A stretch of 64,000 bases of DNA, from the NCBI GenBank assembly GCA_947034885.2, contig OX344754.2, positions 930,001 to 994,000 on the forward strand, read 5' to 3'. Position 1 is the first letter of the stretch. Every line of letters starts with the position of its first letter. This stretch comes from Thuidium tamariscinum (taxonomy: Eukaryota > Streptophyta > Bryopsida > Hypnales > Thuidiaceae). Made by a program: the position numbers and the translations under genes. Positions 12,328 to 23,906 of the stretch are shown here, in pieces. A model generated the notes under the pieces. The model did not search any database and was not told the DNA's origin. It saw nothing but the letters and a program-made list of their open reading frames with translations.

Positions 12328-13259
12328 TTAACCCCTAAAGGACCAACATGCCTTTTCTGGCAACATAGCAATTTTGGGCAGGTATGTGTGGCTACAGATT
12401 TTCATATTTTGGAACCAAACTTTAATATAAGGTGTGGATGAGGAGTATCTTCAAAGCCCAACAATTTTCGTGACTTTTGACTACATACTTGAAAAATTAT
12501 CGCATAAAATGTTGTTTGTTTATCAACTCGGGCAGTTTGGGCAGATAAAAAAATCACTTTTTTTGGAAATAAAAATTTGAAATTGGTTTTATAGATTTAT
12601 ATATACATGTAAAGCTTTGAATCATTCCATTTGGATTAATGAGTCAAAAGTTATGAAGGATTTTAGTTTGCAGGTAGTTATGGATTCTCTTCTCTAAAAT
12701 AAACTTTGAAGTCCTTTATTTTACTCAATTTTCAATATTTTTGAAAAAAAATAAAAACATTGGGTGTATATTGTTTATTACAACATTTGAACCATTGGGA
12801 TTGGCATTTTTTCAATTCAATAAATAAATTGTTACCATTTTTGTATTTTGAATCATTCTCTACTTTTTCCTTTTTACTATTTTTTTTGTACATGTTGTAC
12901 AATTCCAAATGATATGAAAATTTTCAAGCATGTAGCCAACTTGAATTGGAGAATAAATCCAAAGAGTTGAAACCATTTTGTACATTTTTGCATACAAATG
13001 TGCCCTTCTGAAGTGCAGCTGCCCGGATTGTCGCAGTGGAAAAAAAATGATTTTTGTTACTTCAAATACTAATATCTTGCAATCTACATGGCGTAAATTT
13101 CTGAATTTTTTCCTAAATCTTCCCAAACTAGTGCACTAAGAGATCTTATGGTTACATGTGTCAAAATTTTTTTTTTTTTTGAAATTTGGTAGCTCTCCTA
13201 GAAATGACAGTTTTGGAGCAGTTTTGGTGGAAACATAGTTGCGGTCCTTTAGGGGTTAA
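12328..13259 (+). mobile_element. F2 element, full-length copy with TTAA flanks
   Basis: The 10-bp termini CCCCTAAAGG and CCTTTAGGGG sit directly inside TTAA at 12328-12331 and 13256-13259. The element is 0.92 kb between the flanks, AT-rich, and has no transposase frame. TTAA targets are known for piggyBac and some other DNA transposon groups. Assignment to any of these is inference. Confidence 0.75.
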
Positions 13260-13568
13260 ACATTGAAGAGGACGTTTTGCGTCCGCAGAATGAAAGAGAA
13301 TCTTCCCTTGTAGAATGGAAGTGAAACTATTGGCCCTCAGTTTTAGGGGTGGAAAGGGGAAATCTTCTATAGGGCTTTGACTTCCAATGAATATATTTGG
13401 CTTTTCCAAAGTAGATGATGTCACATGGAATCAAAATGCATGATTTCCACGGTCACCAATTCGTCGTTCAAGGATGAATTTATTTTCTTTTTTTTTAAAC
13501 AAATGGGAACCCATTGTATTAAAAGAAACTCAGCCCACAAAAGAACAGCCAAGCCCACGTAAGGTAGA

Positions 13569-13881
13569 AGGTCCTATAATGGACCATCTGAGGGCTGAAA
13601 CTGAATTTTAGGGAGGTGATATATCTTGAAATAATTTTCGGTATATTTTCCTAGAAAGACAAGTGGAATTGACATCTAACCCAAGTCGTTTCATATATTT
13701 TGAAGCTTTTTTGAATTAGTTATCAAATTTTGAAGTTGAAAGGGCACAGGGCTCTAAAATAGTGCCCTAGCTAAAATGTACACTATCAGTACACTGCTGA
13801 AGGCTATGCAAATGCAACATGTACAAACTTTGTACATTTAAGATAGGGCACCATTTTAATGCCCGCTCCATTTTAGGACCT
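13569..13881. mobile_element. F3 repeat, copy 2
   Basis: The same 313 bp as 8889-9201. The ends here are better preserved: AGGTCCTATAATGGACC on the left, mirrored by TCCATTTTAGGACCT on the right. Confidence 0.7.
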
Positions 13882-14202
13882 CTTACCTTAGGCTGGACAT
13901 GAACAAGGACACAGAAGAGAAAAAGAAGCAAGTCAAAAAGAAAAGAGTCTTACAAAAAGGAACAAGAACTTAAACTTATTTTCACTCCAGAGAACTAACT
14001 AATAACTTACATATTACGGAGTAATACTCTTCACTCGGATCCCCAACTCATTTCATTAATGATGGTAGCTAATGATAGGATTCCCGTTTGCTTCGCAAAG
14101 CAGAGATGAATCCCTGCCTGGCCACTTGTGGTTGGCAGGTATGTATTTACCATTGCCCATCCTCCTATGAAGATAGGCTGTTTGTTTGTTTGTTTAGATG
14201 TT

Positions 14203-14643
14203 TGTTACGTTGAGATCTCCCGGACCGTGAGTCCCCTGGGTGCGTGTTTGGTACCATCGGAAAGCCCTCGGCGAGGAGGGGTGCACGGGCTTTGATTCAT
14301 GGTGTTCCGACCTACGGCATGAAAGTTATTGAATTTTGAAGTTTCTATATGTTACGTTGAGATCTCCCGGACCGTGAGTCCCCCGGGTGCGTGTTTGGTA
14401 CCATCGGAAAGCCCTCGGCGAGGAGGGGTGCACGGGCTTTGATTCATGGTGTTCCGACCTACGGCATGAAAGTTATTGAATTTTGAAGTTTCTATATGTT
14501 ACGTTGAGATCTCCCGGACCGTGAGTCCCCTGGGTGCGTGTTTGGTGCCGTCGGAAAGCCCTCGGCGAGGAGGGGTGCACGGGCTTTGATTCATGGTGTT
14601 CCAACCTACGGCATGAAAGTTATTGAATTTTGAAGTTTCAATA
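14203..14643 (+). repeat. Three tandem copies of a GC-rich 147-bp unit
   Basis: Units start at 14203, 14350 and 14497 with tgttacgttgagatctcccg and are almost identical. They differ at single bases such as cctggg/cccggg and taccat/tgccgt. The unit is CpG-rich in an AT-rich region. Degraded single relics occur at 18118-18190 and 23022-23093. It does not resemble rRNA or tRNA that I recognise. Confidence 0.9.
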
Positions 14644-16957
14644 CATTAAAAAAATTAGAAAATTATTGATTCTGTTGTTTTTCCGAACCGTGGCAACGGC
14701 ATGGGCCACTCTAGTTGGCAATGAAATTCCGTTTCATTTGTTTCGAAAAAAAGGAAAAAAAGGAAAACAAACTAGAGATGGAATAACTTGTCGGTTCATT
14801 TGTAGTAAAAAAAATTTAAGAAAATTAAAACATGTCGGAGAGATCGTGGCGCAGGCGGGACTGGAGGAATGTACAGTACAGTACAATGAAAGCCAGGGTG
14901 CCCATTCACTTGGTTGGAATAAGTTAGTGACTGATTTGGAGTTCGACACTTCAACCCTGGGCAATGGTTACTTAATTGATACTGGGGAAAGTCGGGGCCC
15001 CTCGACTCATACACCCGTAAACTGGGAACGAAGGAAGCTTCTCCAGAATCGGTCGGCTCTGACTCGATCAAGATTGGAAAAGTGGCATGGTGTTGTTGGC
15101 AATAATTTCCAGGCTAACTTAAATGGGAGAGAAGCCAGTGTGGAACGAAGCTAGACCTCAGAAAGAAGTGGGATTCATGTGGTCAGTATACCATTGTGCA
15201 ATTGCTGTACATCCTTGGAGAAAGATCGCAACCTCAAACACTTCCATAATATGGAATTGCTGTTTCTGATGATTTGGAGGAGACTATGTTACATCGGTTT
15301 TATCAACGTGCTAAAACCAGGCACACATGGAATTTTGCTATATTAGTACTCTATATGGCTTTGGAAATTTCTCCGACTGTTGGAATCCAACCATGTCTCA
15401 CCTAGCAACAATGCATCCTTGGCTCCAAGTTGCCAAGATGTTTGAAGAAAGGAGCACATATGTGGTCATTATTCAAAGACTCGGATTATATGGCTCACAT
15501 AGCTGGACCCAAACTCAACCTGCTTTAACAACTTGCCTTGGTCAGATCAAAAACTTGAACGAGCGTTATAGGAAGCTTTCACTAACCAACCATTCTAGAG
15601 TGGCATGGCAAAAGCTTCCAACTTATGCAAACTTTACACTGACAAGGTTGGACTTTTCTTGAAGTGATTTGATAGTATCTGATTACAGATTAGTTTTTTT
15701 TGGAGTTAGGACTCACCAAAAGTTAGAGTGGAGTTTGGCTCGCCGTAAGTCATAAAATTCTACTTGAATTCCGGCCTTCCTCTTGATCTCGTGCCTTCTG
15801 GTTCTTCTTGCTCTGACTGTCCGTTCTCCAGTCTTATCAGGAAATAAAAAGAAAACAAAAAATATTGCTTCGCGATTCATTTGTTTTAAAAAAAAACGGA
15901 TGCTTCATTTGTGCCAAAAAAACAAAAACAAAACGGATGCCGACTGACTGGCACTTTCATTGTTCCAATCCCTGAAGGAGAGTGCAGTTTGACTTTGAAA
16001 TCAGACAGTCAGCGGTAATCTATGGTACGTTGTAGAGATCTAAGTTATACCTTGAAAAGTCAGGTTGGTGGCTATGAAAATCATCCTTTTGGAGTAGTGT
16101 GAATCAGCGTTCTCAAAAGTGGATAAATTTTGCTCAATTTCTACCCAAAAAATCCTTGTGCTACTATTACATTGTAAAAAAGGGCTTTCAATGGAGCGAT
16201 TTTAGTCAAAATTTACAACAAACAATAAAATTTGATAGCCACTTTGCAACTTCTTTTATAGTAGAATTAGCATATATTTAGTTAGTTTTGTCTTACACTA
16301 CTCCCAATAATCCTTCACAACTTGCAAAATCCTTTCTTTTCTATTTTGTTCTACCACTACTCACTCTCAAGATAGCCAAAGTTGATGCCTGTTTCTCTTT
16401 AAAGGTAGCATATTGCATTAAATTTCAAAAACAATTATGAGATCACTAGTGTGAATCATTGTTATAAAAAAATTCCAAAACATTCATTAGAAGTCAAACT
16501 ATTATACAAGACCTTTCCTTTTTATACAAAATTTCAAGGATGAAAAGTTGCATCTTGATTATAGAAGTCAAGTGAATATTATGAAAACACTTTACTCTTT
16601 TTATTGGAACCATTTTCAAAGCAAATGGATATGTATAATCCTTTTAATGTCAAATCAAGTAAAATTGCAAAACTTTACATAAAGCTAGGAAATGAAATAA
16701 AATTGGTAAGTTTTACTCTTCACCTATGGTACATGTATGCCTTTGAAGACCTTTCAATAATCAAATATGTATTTTTTTAGTACAAAATGAAAGTTTTTAA
16801 TAGTTAACCATTAAAATTGCCCGTTTTTAAAAAAAAACAATCAAGGAATTTAACTACCCGCAAAGAAATTGGCGTGAAATTTCCAGTCAACCACATGTGG
16901 TCCATTGGGCAGTTAAGAGCTAAAGAAGGTTGTTCTTCATCTCTAGAATGTATGATA
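14644..16957. other. Unit 1 upstream DNA with weak open frames
   Basis: Short pieces match the region upstream of the second gene copy: 'gcgggactggag' at about 14857 and 22656, and 'gtttgactttgaaatcagaca' -like text at about 15990 and 22732. In unit 2 these pieces are close together, so roughly 1 kb here (about 14875-15945) is an insertion. Plus-strand frames at 14630-15154 (174 codons) and 15327-15662 (111 codons) have no recognisable domain. The first runs out of the tandem repeat. I do not call either a gene. Confidence 0.4.
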
Positions 16958-17697
16958 GGGGCGTTGCAAGAAACACTTACCGGTTTTGGCTCAAAATGGC
17001 TCAAAATCAATAAGTCCTGTGAGAGTGTGAGTCCTATGACCCTTTGAAATAATTTTTTTTTAAATTGAAAAAAATATGGATAATTTGAAGAGCAATGAGA
17101 ATATTATGTCTCTTGAAATTCAGACCTAAGAATTTTTTTTCTCTAAATGTTATAGACAATGGAAAATACAATGAAAATAGCTCTTTTTTTCACTAATTTG
17201 GTAAAAATAATTCAAAAATTCAAAAAATGAAAATAAAAAATCCATTTTTTCTTCAAGTAAATGTCTTTCTTTTCCAACAAATTTCATCTTTGGAAAAAAT
17301 AAATTCTATTCTCTACACTTGCGCAAAGTCAGCCACTTTGACGACATGTGGAGGTTGAACAGTGTAGTATTTCCAAAAAATCTCTTTGTGGTCTTGTGTA
17401 ACTTTAGGTGAGGTCCTTGCATGCCAATTTTCAGCTCAAAATTTGCATTTTTGGGTCAAAAATAGGACTAAACCCCCCCAAAAATGGCTAAGGTAGACAG
17501 CCAATTGGGGGCAGTTTAAAAATAATAAACTAATTTTTAAAAAATTGAAAAAATCACAAAACATATAAAACTTTTGTGTGCACATTCATTCCAAATTTCA
17601 AATTGATAAGGCAAGCGATGCAAAAGTTATGAGCAAAAAACTACTTGTTGGAGGTCAAGGGGACAAAAAATAGGACAAGTGTTTCTTGCAATCACCT
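16958..17697 (+). mobile_element. F1 element B (740 bp)
   Basis: The termini are diverged GGGGCGTTGCAAGAAACAC and GTGTTTCTTGCAATCACCT. The flanking 4-bp duplication is GATA at 16954-16957 and 17698-17701. It is the same element as 27220-27946 in the opposite orientation: its left arm (accggttttggctcaaaatg) is the complement of that copy's right arm. Apart from the ends it is not palindromic. Confidence 0.8.
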
Positions 17698-18117
17698 GAT
17701 ATTGAATTCTACCATCAAAGGTGGGACAAACATGGTTTTGGGGGGGTTTCTGGGGTATAAGTGAAAAAAGAGTTGCCTATTTTGTGCCATGTCTAGGATA
17801 CATTCCAAACCTCTAAGATAATTTGGGATCTCTAATTGCAAATATAAATTCTAAATTTGCAAAAAATAAATAATTCATGTATTTTTCTTACAAGATAAAT
17901 CCACCTTGTTGGGCCCATATTTGATCATGGTAGGATTTAATGTCCTCCTTTTTTGAATATTGTGTGAATCATTGGCTTAAAAAAATCCAAAAGCATTTGA
18001 TTAGAAGTCTAACTATTGTTCAAGACCTACCTTTTTATGTGAAATTTTGAGGATGTATAATTGTGCTTTCGTCCTATTTTGAAGGATTCTTTTTCATTCA
18101 TTAATGAGTTTGTTTTG

Positions 18118-18190
18118 TTTGTTACAATGAGATTTTTGGAACCATGAATCCCCTAGTTGCATTCATGGAACCATAGGAAAGCTTTCTATG
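18118..18190 (+). repeat. Decayed relic of the 147-bp unit
   Basis: It aligns with the first 75 bp of the tandem unit. Most differences are CG to TG or CA, as expected from methyl-cytosine decay. The matching position in unit 2 (23022-23093) holds an equivalent relic, so the insertion predates the duplication. Confidence 0.65.
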
Positions 18191-18461
18191 ACAAAAAGTG
18201 AATTGTATAATTGTATAAAATTATTTTAATTTTAATTTTATTATGTTGTGGCAAAAGCAAAAGACATGCTAGTATGCTTGAAGTCAACTCATTTGTATTT
18301 TGACTTTGACTTTCTATCAATAAGTATAATAGTGGATGATTGGTGGTATTCATTTCACTATTTAATACTAAAGCACAAACACAAACAACATTTTTTGTTC
18401 TCCAACACCTAGAAATTGGCCTTGGGTGAACTCTTTCATGATTCAAAAGCACTACAATCTT

Positions 18462-19393
18462 TTAACCCCTAAAGGCCCAAGAGTCCCCTCGGGGGACTTT
18501 AAGAATTCGGGCAGGTATTTGTGACTTCAATTTTTAATGAATTTTCTTGAAATTTTTACATAAGATAGAAAAACCGATTAGCTCTGTGGGAATATTATTT
18601 TTTTTTCAATTGGTGACCGGGAGCAAAAGTTATGCCATCTTAAACATAATTTTCATGTCGCTGGGCAGAAAAAAAAATCTACAAAAACTTCAAAATTAAA
18701 TTTTTTTTTTTTTTTTTCTTATAGATTTTATTTTTGTCTACAAGTGAAGCTTTGATTCATTCCATTTGGATTAGTAATGTGAAAGTTATGAACAATCTTG
18801 TTTTTCGGGCAATCTAAGCATCTTCTTGAAAAAATAACTTATAGGATTCATTTGTGAATGCAATTTTCACAATTTTTCAAAAAAAATTGTTGGACAAGGT
18901 TGATTTTGTTTGTTAGAACAATCTCACCATTGGGATTATTGTGTTTTGATTCCATCTATGAGATATTTGCAATTTAGTTTTTCTTTCAATCTTGGACCTA
19001 CATCTACTTGACAATTTTTTAAAGAATGAAAAAAAAGTCTTTATTTTGTGAATTTTTTTTCCTAATCTCTTAGCTCAATTTCTCAATAGAAAAAAATTTA
19101 AATTCAAGGTCCATAGTGCAAAAAAATTACATAAATGGAGGACAAAGTCATTTGAAGTTGCAAACTAGAGTTTAAAAAAACTTTGTTTTCCAACTTTGAA
19201 TGCTCATATCTTCCTATCTATACGGTCAAACTTCATGAAATTTTCACCACATGATCTTAGTTAAGTAAAGTACAAGATCCTATGGTTAGATTCTAAAATT
19301 TTAGTTTTTTTGTTCTTCAGGGATGAATGGAGCAGAAATGGCAGTTTTGAGTGGTTTTGAGTTGAAAAACGGCCGTGGGCCTTTAGGGGTTAA
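18462..19393 (+). mobile_element. F2 element with empty-site support
   Basis: TTAA at 18462-18465 is followed by CCCCTAAAGG, and CCTTTAGGGG precedes TTAA at 19390-19393. The flanks read aatctt-TTAA and TTAA-aagcaac. The paralogous place in unit 2, near 24102-24118, reads aatctttcaaaagtaac, that is, one uninterrupted copy of the target (TCAA for TTAA). The element therefore inserted after the duplication and duplicated TTAA. Confidence 0.8.
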
Positions 19394-20080
19394 AAGCAAC
19401 CTATGAGAGGTGAGGAGTTTCTTGAATCTACCATTGAAATTTGAGACATTTTCTAGCTTCAAAGGTGTTCATTCAAAGGTGAGTTTAGTGTTCAATATAA
19501 GCTATCTTGTGTTCACAATTTTTAAAAATTGTAAAATATTACTATAACATTGGATAGTTATATTTATATTTTGTACCCCAAGTATTACTTCTATTAATTT
19601 TTCAAATTGGTAGTTAAGAAAGATCATTTTCTTAAAATTCAAGAATAGTTTAGGACAAATGAGAAGATATGTGGAAGAAATAGTGCCTTGAAGTACTCTT
19701 TTTATCAACTAGAAGATAGATGTTTATGCACTTTAAGAGTTTAGGGTTGATTTGGATACATTGACAACACAACTCAATACAACAAATCATCATGAAAAAA
19801 TACCTAGAGGCAATAATTCTTGTTGAAGTGCATTTAACAATGAATAGATTAATTTCACCTACAATATTGGGCACAACTAGTTAATAATTGGCATTGTCAT
19901 CCCACATATTATCACAACAATAGTGAAAAGGTGGGCTCTTGGAGTCCTTGGAGGGCAAGACCAAATTTTGCTTGCCAATTCAAGATTCAATGTTAAAATT
20001 CTAACCAACTATATAAAGCTCACAATCCAACAATTAGACAACCTCATACTTCACTACCATGAATCCAAGGTAATACATCC
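19394..20080. other. Junction and left part of duplication unit 2
   Basis: AT-rich, no gene. From about 19575 it follows unit 1 from about 5750. The actual unit junction lies somewhere in 19400-19575. Confidence 0.5.
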
Positions 20081-20551
20081 AGATAGAAGCACACTAATAG
20101 TAGCCACCGGTAGACCTTAATCAATCTCTTTAAACATACTCAGTTACTTATTTGACAGTGCTTGGATTTTAAAAATCTTATATAACTTACACCATGTACA
20201 TCATAGAAGAGTTGAAAAACAAAATTTGAAGAATTTCCTACTTTGTTTTAAAGGCAAGGATGTACAATGACAACCTCTAAATCTCATCCATAATGATATA
20301 AAATCCATTTAATTTTAAAGCACATGAGGGCTAAAAAGGACTCATTACACATGGTATTTTGTCCTTAATTCATTTATAAACATTCTAGAATACTATCATA
20401 TTTATAAACAAGATATATGTTTATTGTTTGAATATAATATTGCAATTCTTAAATTAGAAAAATTAACAATTTTGATACTTCAAATTTCAAATTTCAATCA
20501 AAAAACGCAACCATTAAGGCGAAGTTGGCTCCTACTAGCTTGCTTTCACCC
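20081..20551. mobile_element. F5 MITE, copy 1 (471 bp)
   Basis: Left terminus AGATAGAAGCACACTAATAG; right terminus GCTTGCTTTCACCC. The flanks are ATCC at 20077-20080 and 20552-20555, a 4-bp target duplication. In unit 1 the matching sequence near 6862-6880 (aagataatagattcaccc) is uninterrupted. The same family lies at 43245-43688. Confidence 0.75.
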
Positions 20552-21277
20552 ATCCACCTTGCCTTTCATTTCCAAGATCTAACTTCCAAATCCAAATTTT
20601 AACCAAAATAAGCACAATTGATAGAGCATTCCTTCCACATTTGATAGACATGTGACTTCTCAACTATAACAAGATTCCTAGGCTTATTTTTCACAAATAA
20701 CTACATACTAAATGAAAGCTTACAAAAATGTACAATTAAGAAAGTCAACTTGATTCTTGCTACTTCTATACTACCAATTATGTTGCTATTTTCTTTCCAC
20801 AAACTAAGCTGAAACAATTAGTCTTCCAAATAGTCATTGAGCTCTTGCTTGTGTTTGTGCTTCTCCCAAGGATTGCTTAGTCTCTTGAACCAAAACACAA
20901 CTTTCCATCACCATTTGTAAATCCCTTGCCTCTTTTGTTGTCTCAATGTGTCAAAGCTTTGATTGAATTTTCAAAGGGTAGTTTTTATAATGTTGTGATA
21001 CCAATACTATTGCAATGTGCTTTTGACCACTGTAGTGGCAAATCCATAGTTGCTAGAAATCTTTTCCCTCACTGTCACTCAATTCCAAAGACTACTATTG
21101 GTGCCACAACTTCAATTGGACTTTGTAGGAGTGGTTGCTTACACTTGAGAACGCCTACAAAGTTACCTAAGCAAAGCTAGATCCTATTTCCATAAGATAC
21201 TTCTTTGCAAGTGTGTTTCAATCAAACTGTAGTGACAAATTTTACAAGATGACAAAACTGATCCTCATCAAACCTGC
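20552..21277. other. 3' flank of membrane-protein gene, unit 2
   Basis: It aligns with about 6880-7654. No coding frame is supported. An 84-codon plus-strand frame at 20926-21180 is not kept in the other copy. Confidence 0.5.
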
Positions 21278-22240
21278 TCAAACGACTATGGAATCGTACC
21301 AAGGCACAATTTCTCGACAAGAGTCCCCCAATTGAACCCTCCAATAGGGAAACGACACCACGAATACATGGATTACAAACTTTACAGTGAAAGAATCCCT
21401 CCAACTCACACCCCGAAAGGCAAAAAGTCCGTCATTAGCAGCAACTCCTCCCGCCGCTTCAGGCGCTGGTTGGGGGCCTTGCTGCCCTCGAGGGAGAGTT
21501 CCACCGGCAGTGAAGATGTAGTTTCCCAGGCCTTGTCCTGGTGCCCGCCCAGTCATGCTGCAACACTGGCAGCTGATCACCAGCCAAAGCCAAGCGACGC
21601 CCACAGCGAGGCCAATACCAATGGCCGCGCCCAGGAGTGCACTAATGAGCCTGATGGGGAAGAGCAACAGTGTGCCGACCAAAATATACACCATGAGAGC
21701 ATCCATTAGAACTGCAAGCACGAAAACGATGGAGAATGCGACGAGAAGCATGAGAGCCTCATAAAGCACAAGAAGTATGTGCAATGCACTCCACAGACAC
21801 ACTCCCACAGGACGAGGGAACCATGAGCTGGCGAGAAGGGAGAATTGAAGACGGGTGCAGAAATTGGTGGATCCTAAGACGACATGGATAACATACTCCT
21901 CCGTTTGCACCTTCTTGCAAAGCTCCGTGGCTTTGTCAGTCCCAGTGCTGTAGTAATTGACAATTTTCATCTCAGATAAGGAAAGAACTCTCGCACTCCT
22001 GCATGTATCGCATCTGAACTCTGCAACAAAAGAAATGGGCACAAACTTGTTCGTAATCAAGCCCAGCAGTGGCGCGGCATGCGCTGGATGAGGCTCTGTA
22101 CGTTCGAAGGGAGCTCTCCTACGACTGGATCCAAGTTGGAGATTTGTGAGTTTGTCGCAAGCAGCCGTTCGACATTTCCGAGCGACACGGCGCCCAAGGT
22201 GCAGAGTGAAACTCCACGCCACGCCAGAGCAGTGAAACAC
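21278..22240 (-). CDS. Multi-pass membrane protein of unknown function, paralogue 2
   Basis: This 320-residue frame is the counterpart of 7655-8656. In-frame similarity runs from about residue 105 (ATELCKKVQTEEY) to the C-terminus: RLQFSLLASSWFPRPVGVCL at about 130-149, a hydrophobic block at about 130-224 that gives three or four likely membrane spans, the CQCC cluster at 224-227, a GRAPGQG-to-TAGG segment at 231-247, and the tail SWRDSFTVKF to REIVPWYD. The tail ends IVV here, three residues longer than the partner. The two N-termini fall in different frames relative to each other: the frame at 22057-22440 also matches part of the partner's N-terminus. The initiator is therefore uncertain; Met91 is an alternative start. 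The gene is GC-richer than its flanks. No family name can be given. Confidence 0.55.
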   Translation of the reverse strand: MFHCSGVAWSFTLHLGRRVARKCRTAACDKLTNLQLGSSRRRAPFERTEPHPAHAAPLLGLITNKFVPISFVAEFRCDTCRSARVLSLSEMKIVNYYSTGTDKATELCKKVQTEEYVIHVVLGSTNFCTRLQFSLLASSWFPRPVGVCLWSALHILLVLYEALMLLVAFSIVFVLAVLMDALMVYILVGTLLLFPIRLISALLGAAIGIGLAVGVAWLWLVISCQCCSMTGRAPGQGLGNYIFTAGGTLPRGQQGPQPAPEAAGGVAANDGLFAFRGVSWRDSFTVKFVIHVFVVSFPYWRVQLGDSCREIVPWYDSIVV

Positions 22241-23166
22241 AAATAATGTTTACTCTTGCGTATGGGTTCACCAAACCCTGTTCCCGATGACTGCACATAT
22301 GATCGAAAACAGCAGCAAAGCCTCACCTTTCTGCCACTACTGAGTGTGGTGGCGCAACTCAAATGGGTTCCCCAGTACGTGCTTATTTGAGGTGCCGCAT
22401 GGCGACTGATTTCCACTGTGATCTGAGTTGATAAACTCACAAATCTCCGACTAACTTAGTATAGGTCGACCCAAACAATAAGCTGGGCTCAGCAATCCTC
22501 TTAGTGCTACTCTACAGCCTTAGTGCTACTCTACAGCAAGTTGCTTAGAGTGGATCCCCAACTCCTTTAAGGTACTGACAGCAGGTGACAGGACTCGTGC
22601 TTGCTTCGCACAAACCAGATTTGGAATAACTTATCCGAGAGATCATGGCGCAAGCGGGACTGGAGAAATGGACGATGGAAGGGGTGCCGACTGACTGGCA
22701 GATTTTTCCAATCCCTCTCTCAAAGTGCAGGGTGACTTTGAAATCAGACAGCGGTAACCCAAGGCACATTGTAGAGATCCAGACGGCATGATAACCCTCA
22801 AAAAGGAAAAAGGACGGGCTGGTGGCAAGAGAATCAGCCCTTTCAAATACCGGATGAATCATTTGCTTAAAAAAATCATCTAAAAGTAGTCATTGGAAGT
22901 CAAACTACTATACAAAATCTCCCCTTTTCACACAAAATTTTGAGTATGAATAGTTGCACTTTTGTCTTACATAGAAGGATTATCCATCATTCATTAATGA
23001 GTTTGTTTTCTTTTGCTTTGTTTGTTATGGTAAGAATCTAATGACTGTGCATCTCCTAGTTGCATTCCTGGTACCGTCATAAAACTCTTTACCAACAAGG
23101 GTCTTCATCAACAAGGGTGGATTATAAAATTGTGGCAATATATTGTGGCAATCACAAAGGGCATAA
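22241..23166. other. 5' side of paralogue 2; compact version of the unit 1 upstream region
   Basis: It contains, in close order, segments that are scattered over 8660-18200 in unit 1: 'ggatccccaact' (22553; 14038), 'gagagatc-tggcgca-gcgggactgga' (about 22634; 14838), 'gccgactgactggca' (22685; 15958), and 'tcattcattaatgagtttgtttt' (about 22986; 18092). An 18-bp direct repeat (ttagtgctactctacag) sits at 22501-22537. A relic of the 147-bp unit lies at 23022-23093. Confidence 0.55.
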
Positions 23167-23902
23167 GGGCAATTGCAAGAAACACTTGTCCAATTTTTTG
23201 TCACACCTAGTGTGCTGATTTGTTTTTTGGCCATAACTTCTATGTTTTGGCTCCAGATGACTCAAGATTTATAGGAAAGATACTCATAGATACCATACAC
23301 ATTCTCTAATTTTTTCATAGTTTTCAAAAATAGTTTGATTTCAAAATAGTACTAGTGATTGAATGTCACACTTGGCAATTTAGGGGATTTTAGTCACTAA
23401 GGAGTACCTTTTTTTTTAATGATTTTGATATTAAATTTGGATGAGATGGTCTTCTAGTAGACTTACAGCTCTCCAAGTGAGGGATTTTGAAAAAAGTTAT
23501 TTTTATGTTGTGTAGAAGTCCACAAAGTGAGCTTCCTTTTGGTTGCATTTTTAAACATATAAAGTATTATTTTAGTGATTTTTTTGATGAATGACCATCT
23601 CCATAGAATTGCTGCAAATGGATACTTTTTATTTTTTGTATTTACTTATTTTTATTGATTTTCTCAAATTAAAACATGAAGGTATGTATTTTCTTGAGGT
23701 TTGGCGCTTTTTAAGTTCTCCTACTTAGAGAATTTTCCTATCAATTTTCTTTGGTGAAAACCTTCATCTTAGAGGTGTATACATTATTCATATTTTTCAA
23801 ATATTTTTCAAATTAATGTTCTAATTTTAAAGTACTCTAGAAAAAGTCACAAGTATTGTAGTAAAACGCAACAAATAGAACAAGTGTTTCTTGCAATCAC
23901 CC
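23167..23902 (+). mobile_element. F1 element E (736 bp)
   Basis: Termini are GGGCAATTGCAAGAAACAC and GTGTTTCTTGCAATCACCC. The flanks are ATAA at 23163-23166 and 23903-23906. The unit 1 counterpart near 18268-18280 (gacatgctagtatgc) is uninterrupted, so this copy arrived after the duplication. The left half resembles the hairpin copies A and H; the right half does not mirror it. Confidence 0.8.
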
Positions 23903-23906
23903 ATAA

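Noticed and set aside
14203..14643. CRISPR-like or rRNA-like repeat array
   Set aside because: The units are contiguous 147-bp tandem copies without spacers, and I recognise no rRNA core sequence in them.
15327..15662. 111-codon plus-strand frame as a gene
   Set aside because: No motif, no counterpart in the other duplication unit, and it lies in what seems to be an insertion.
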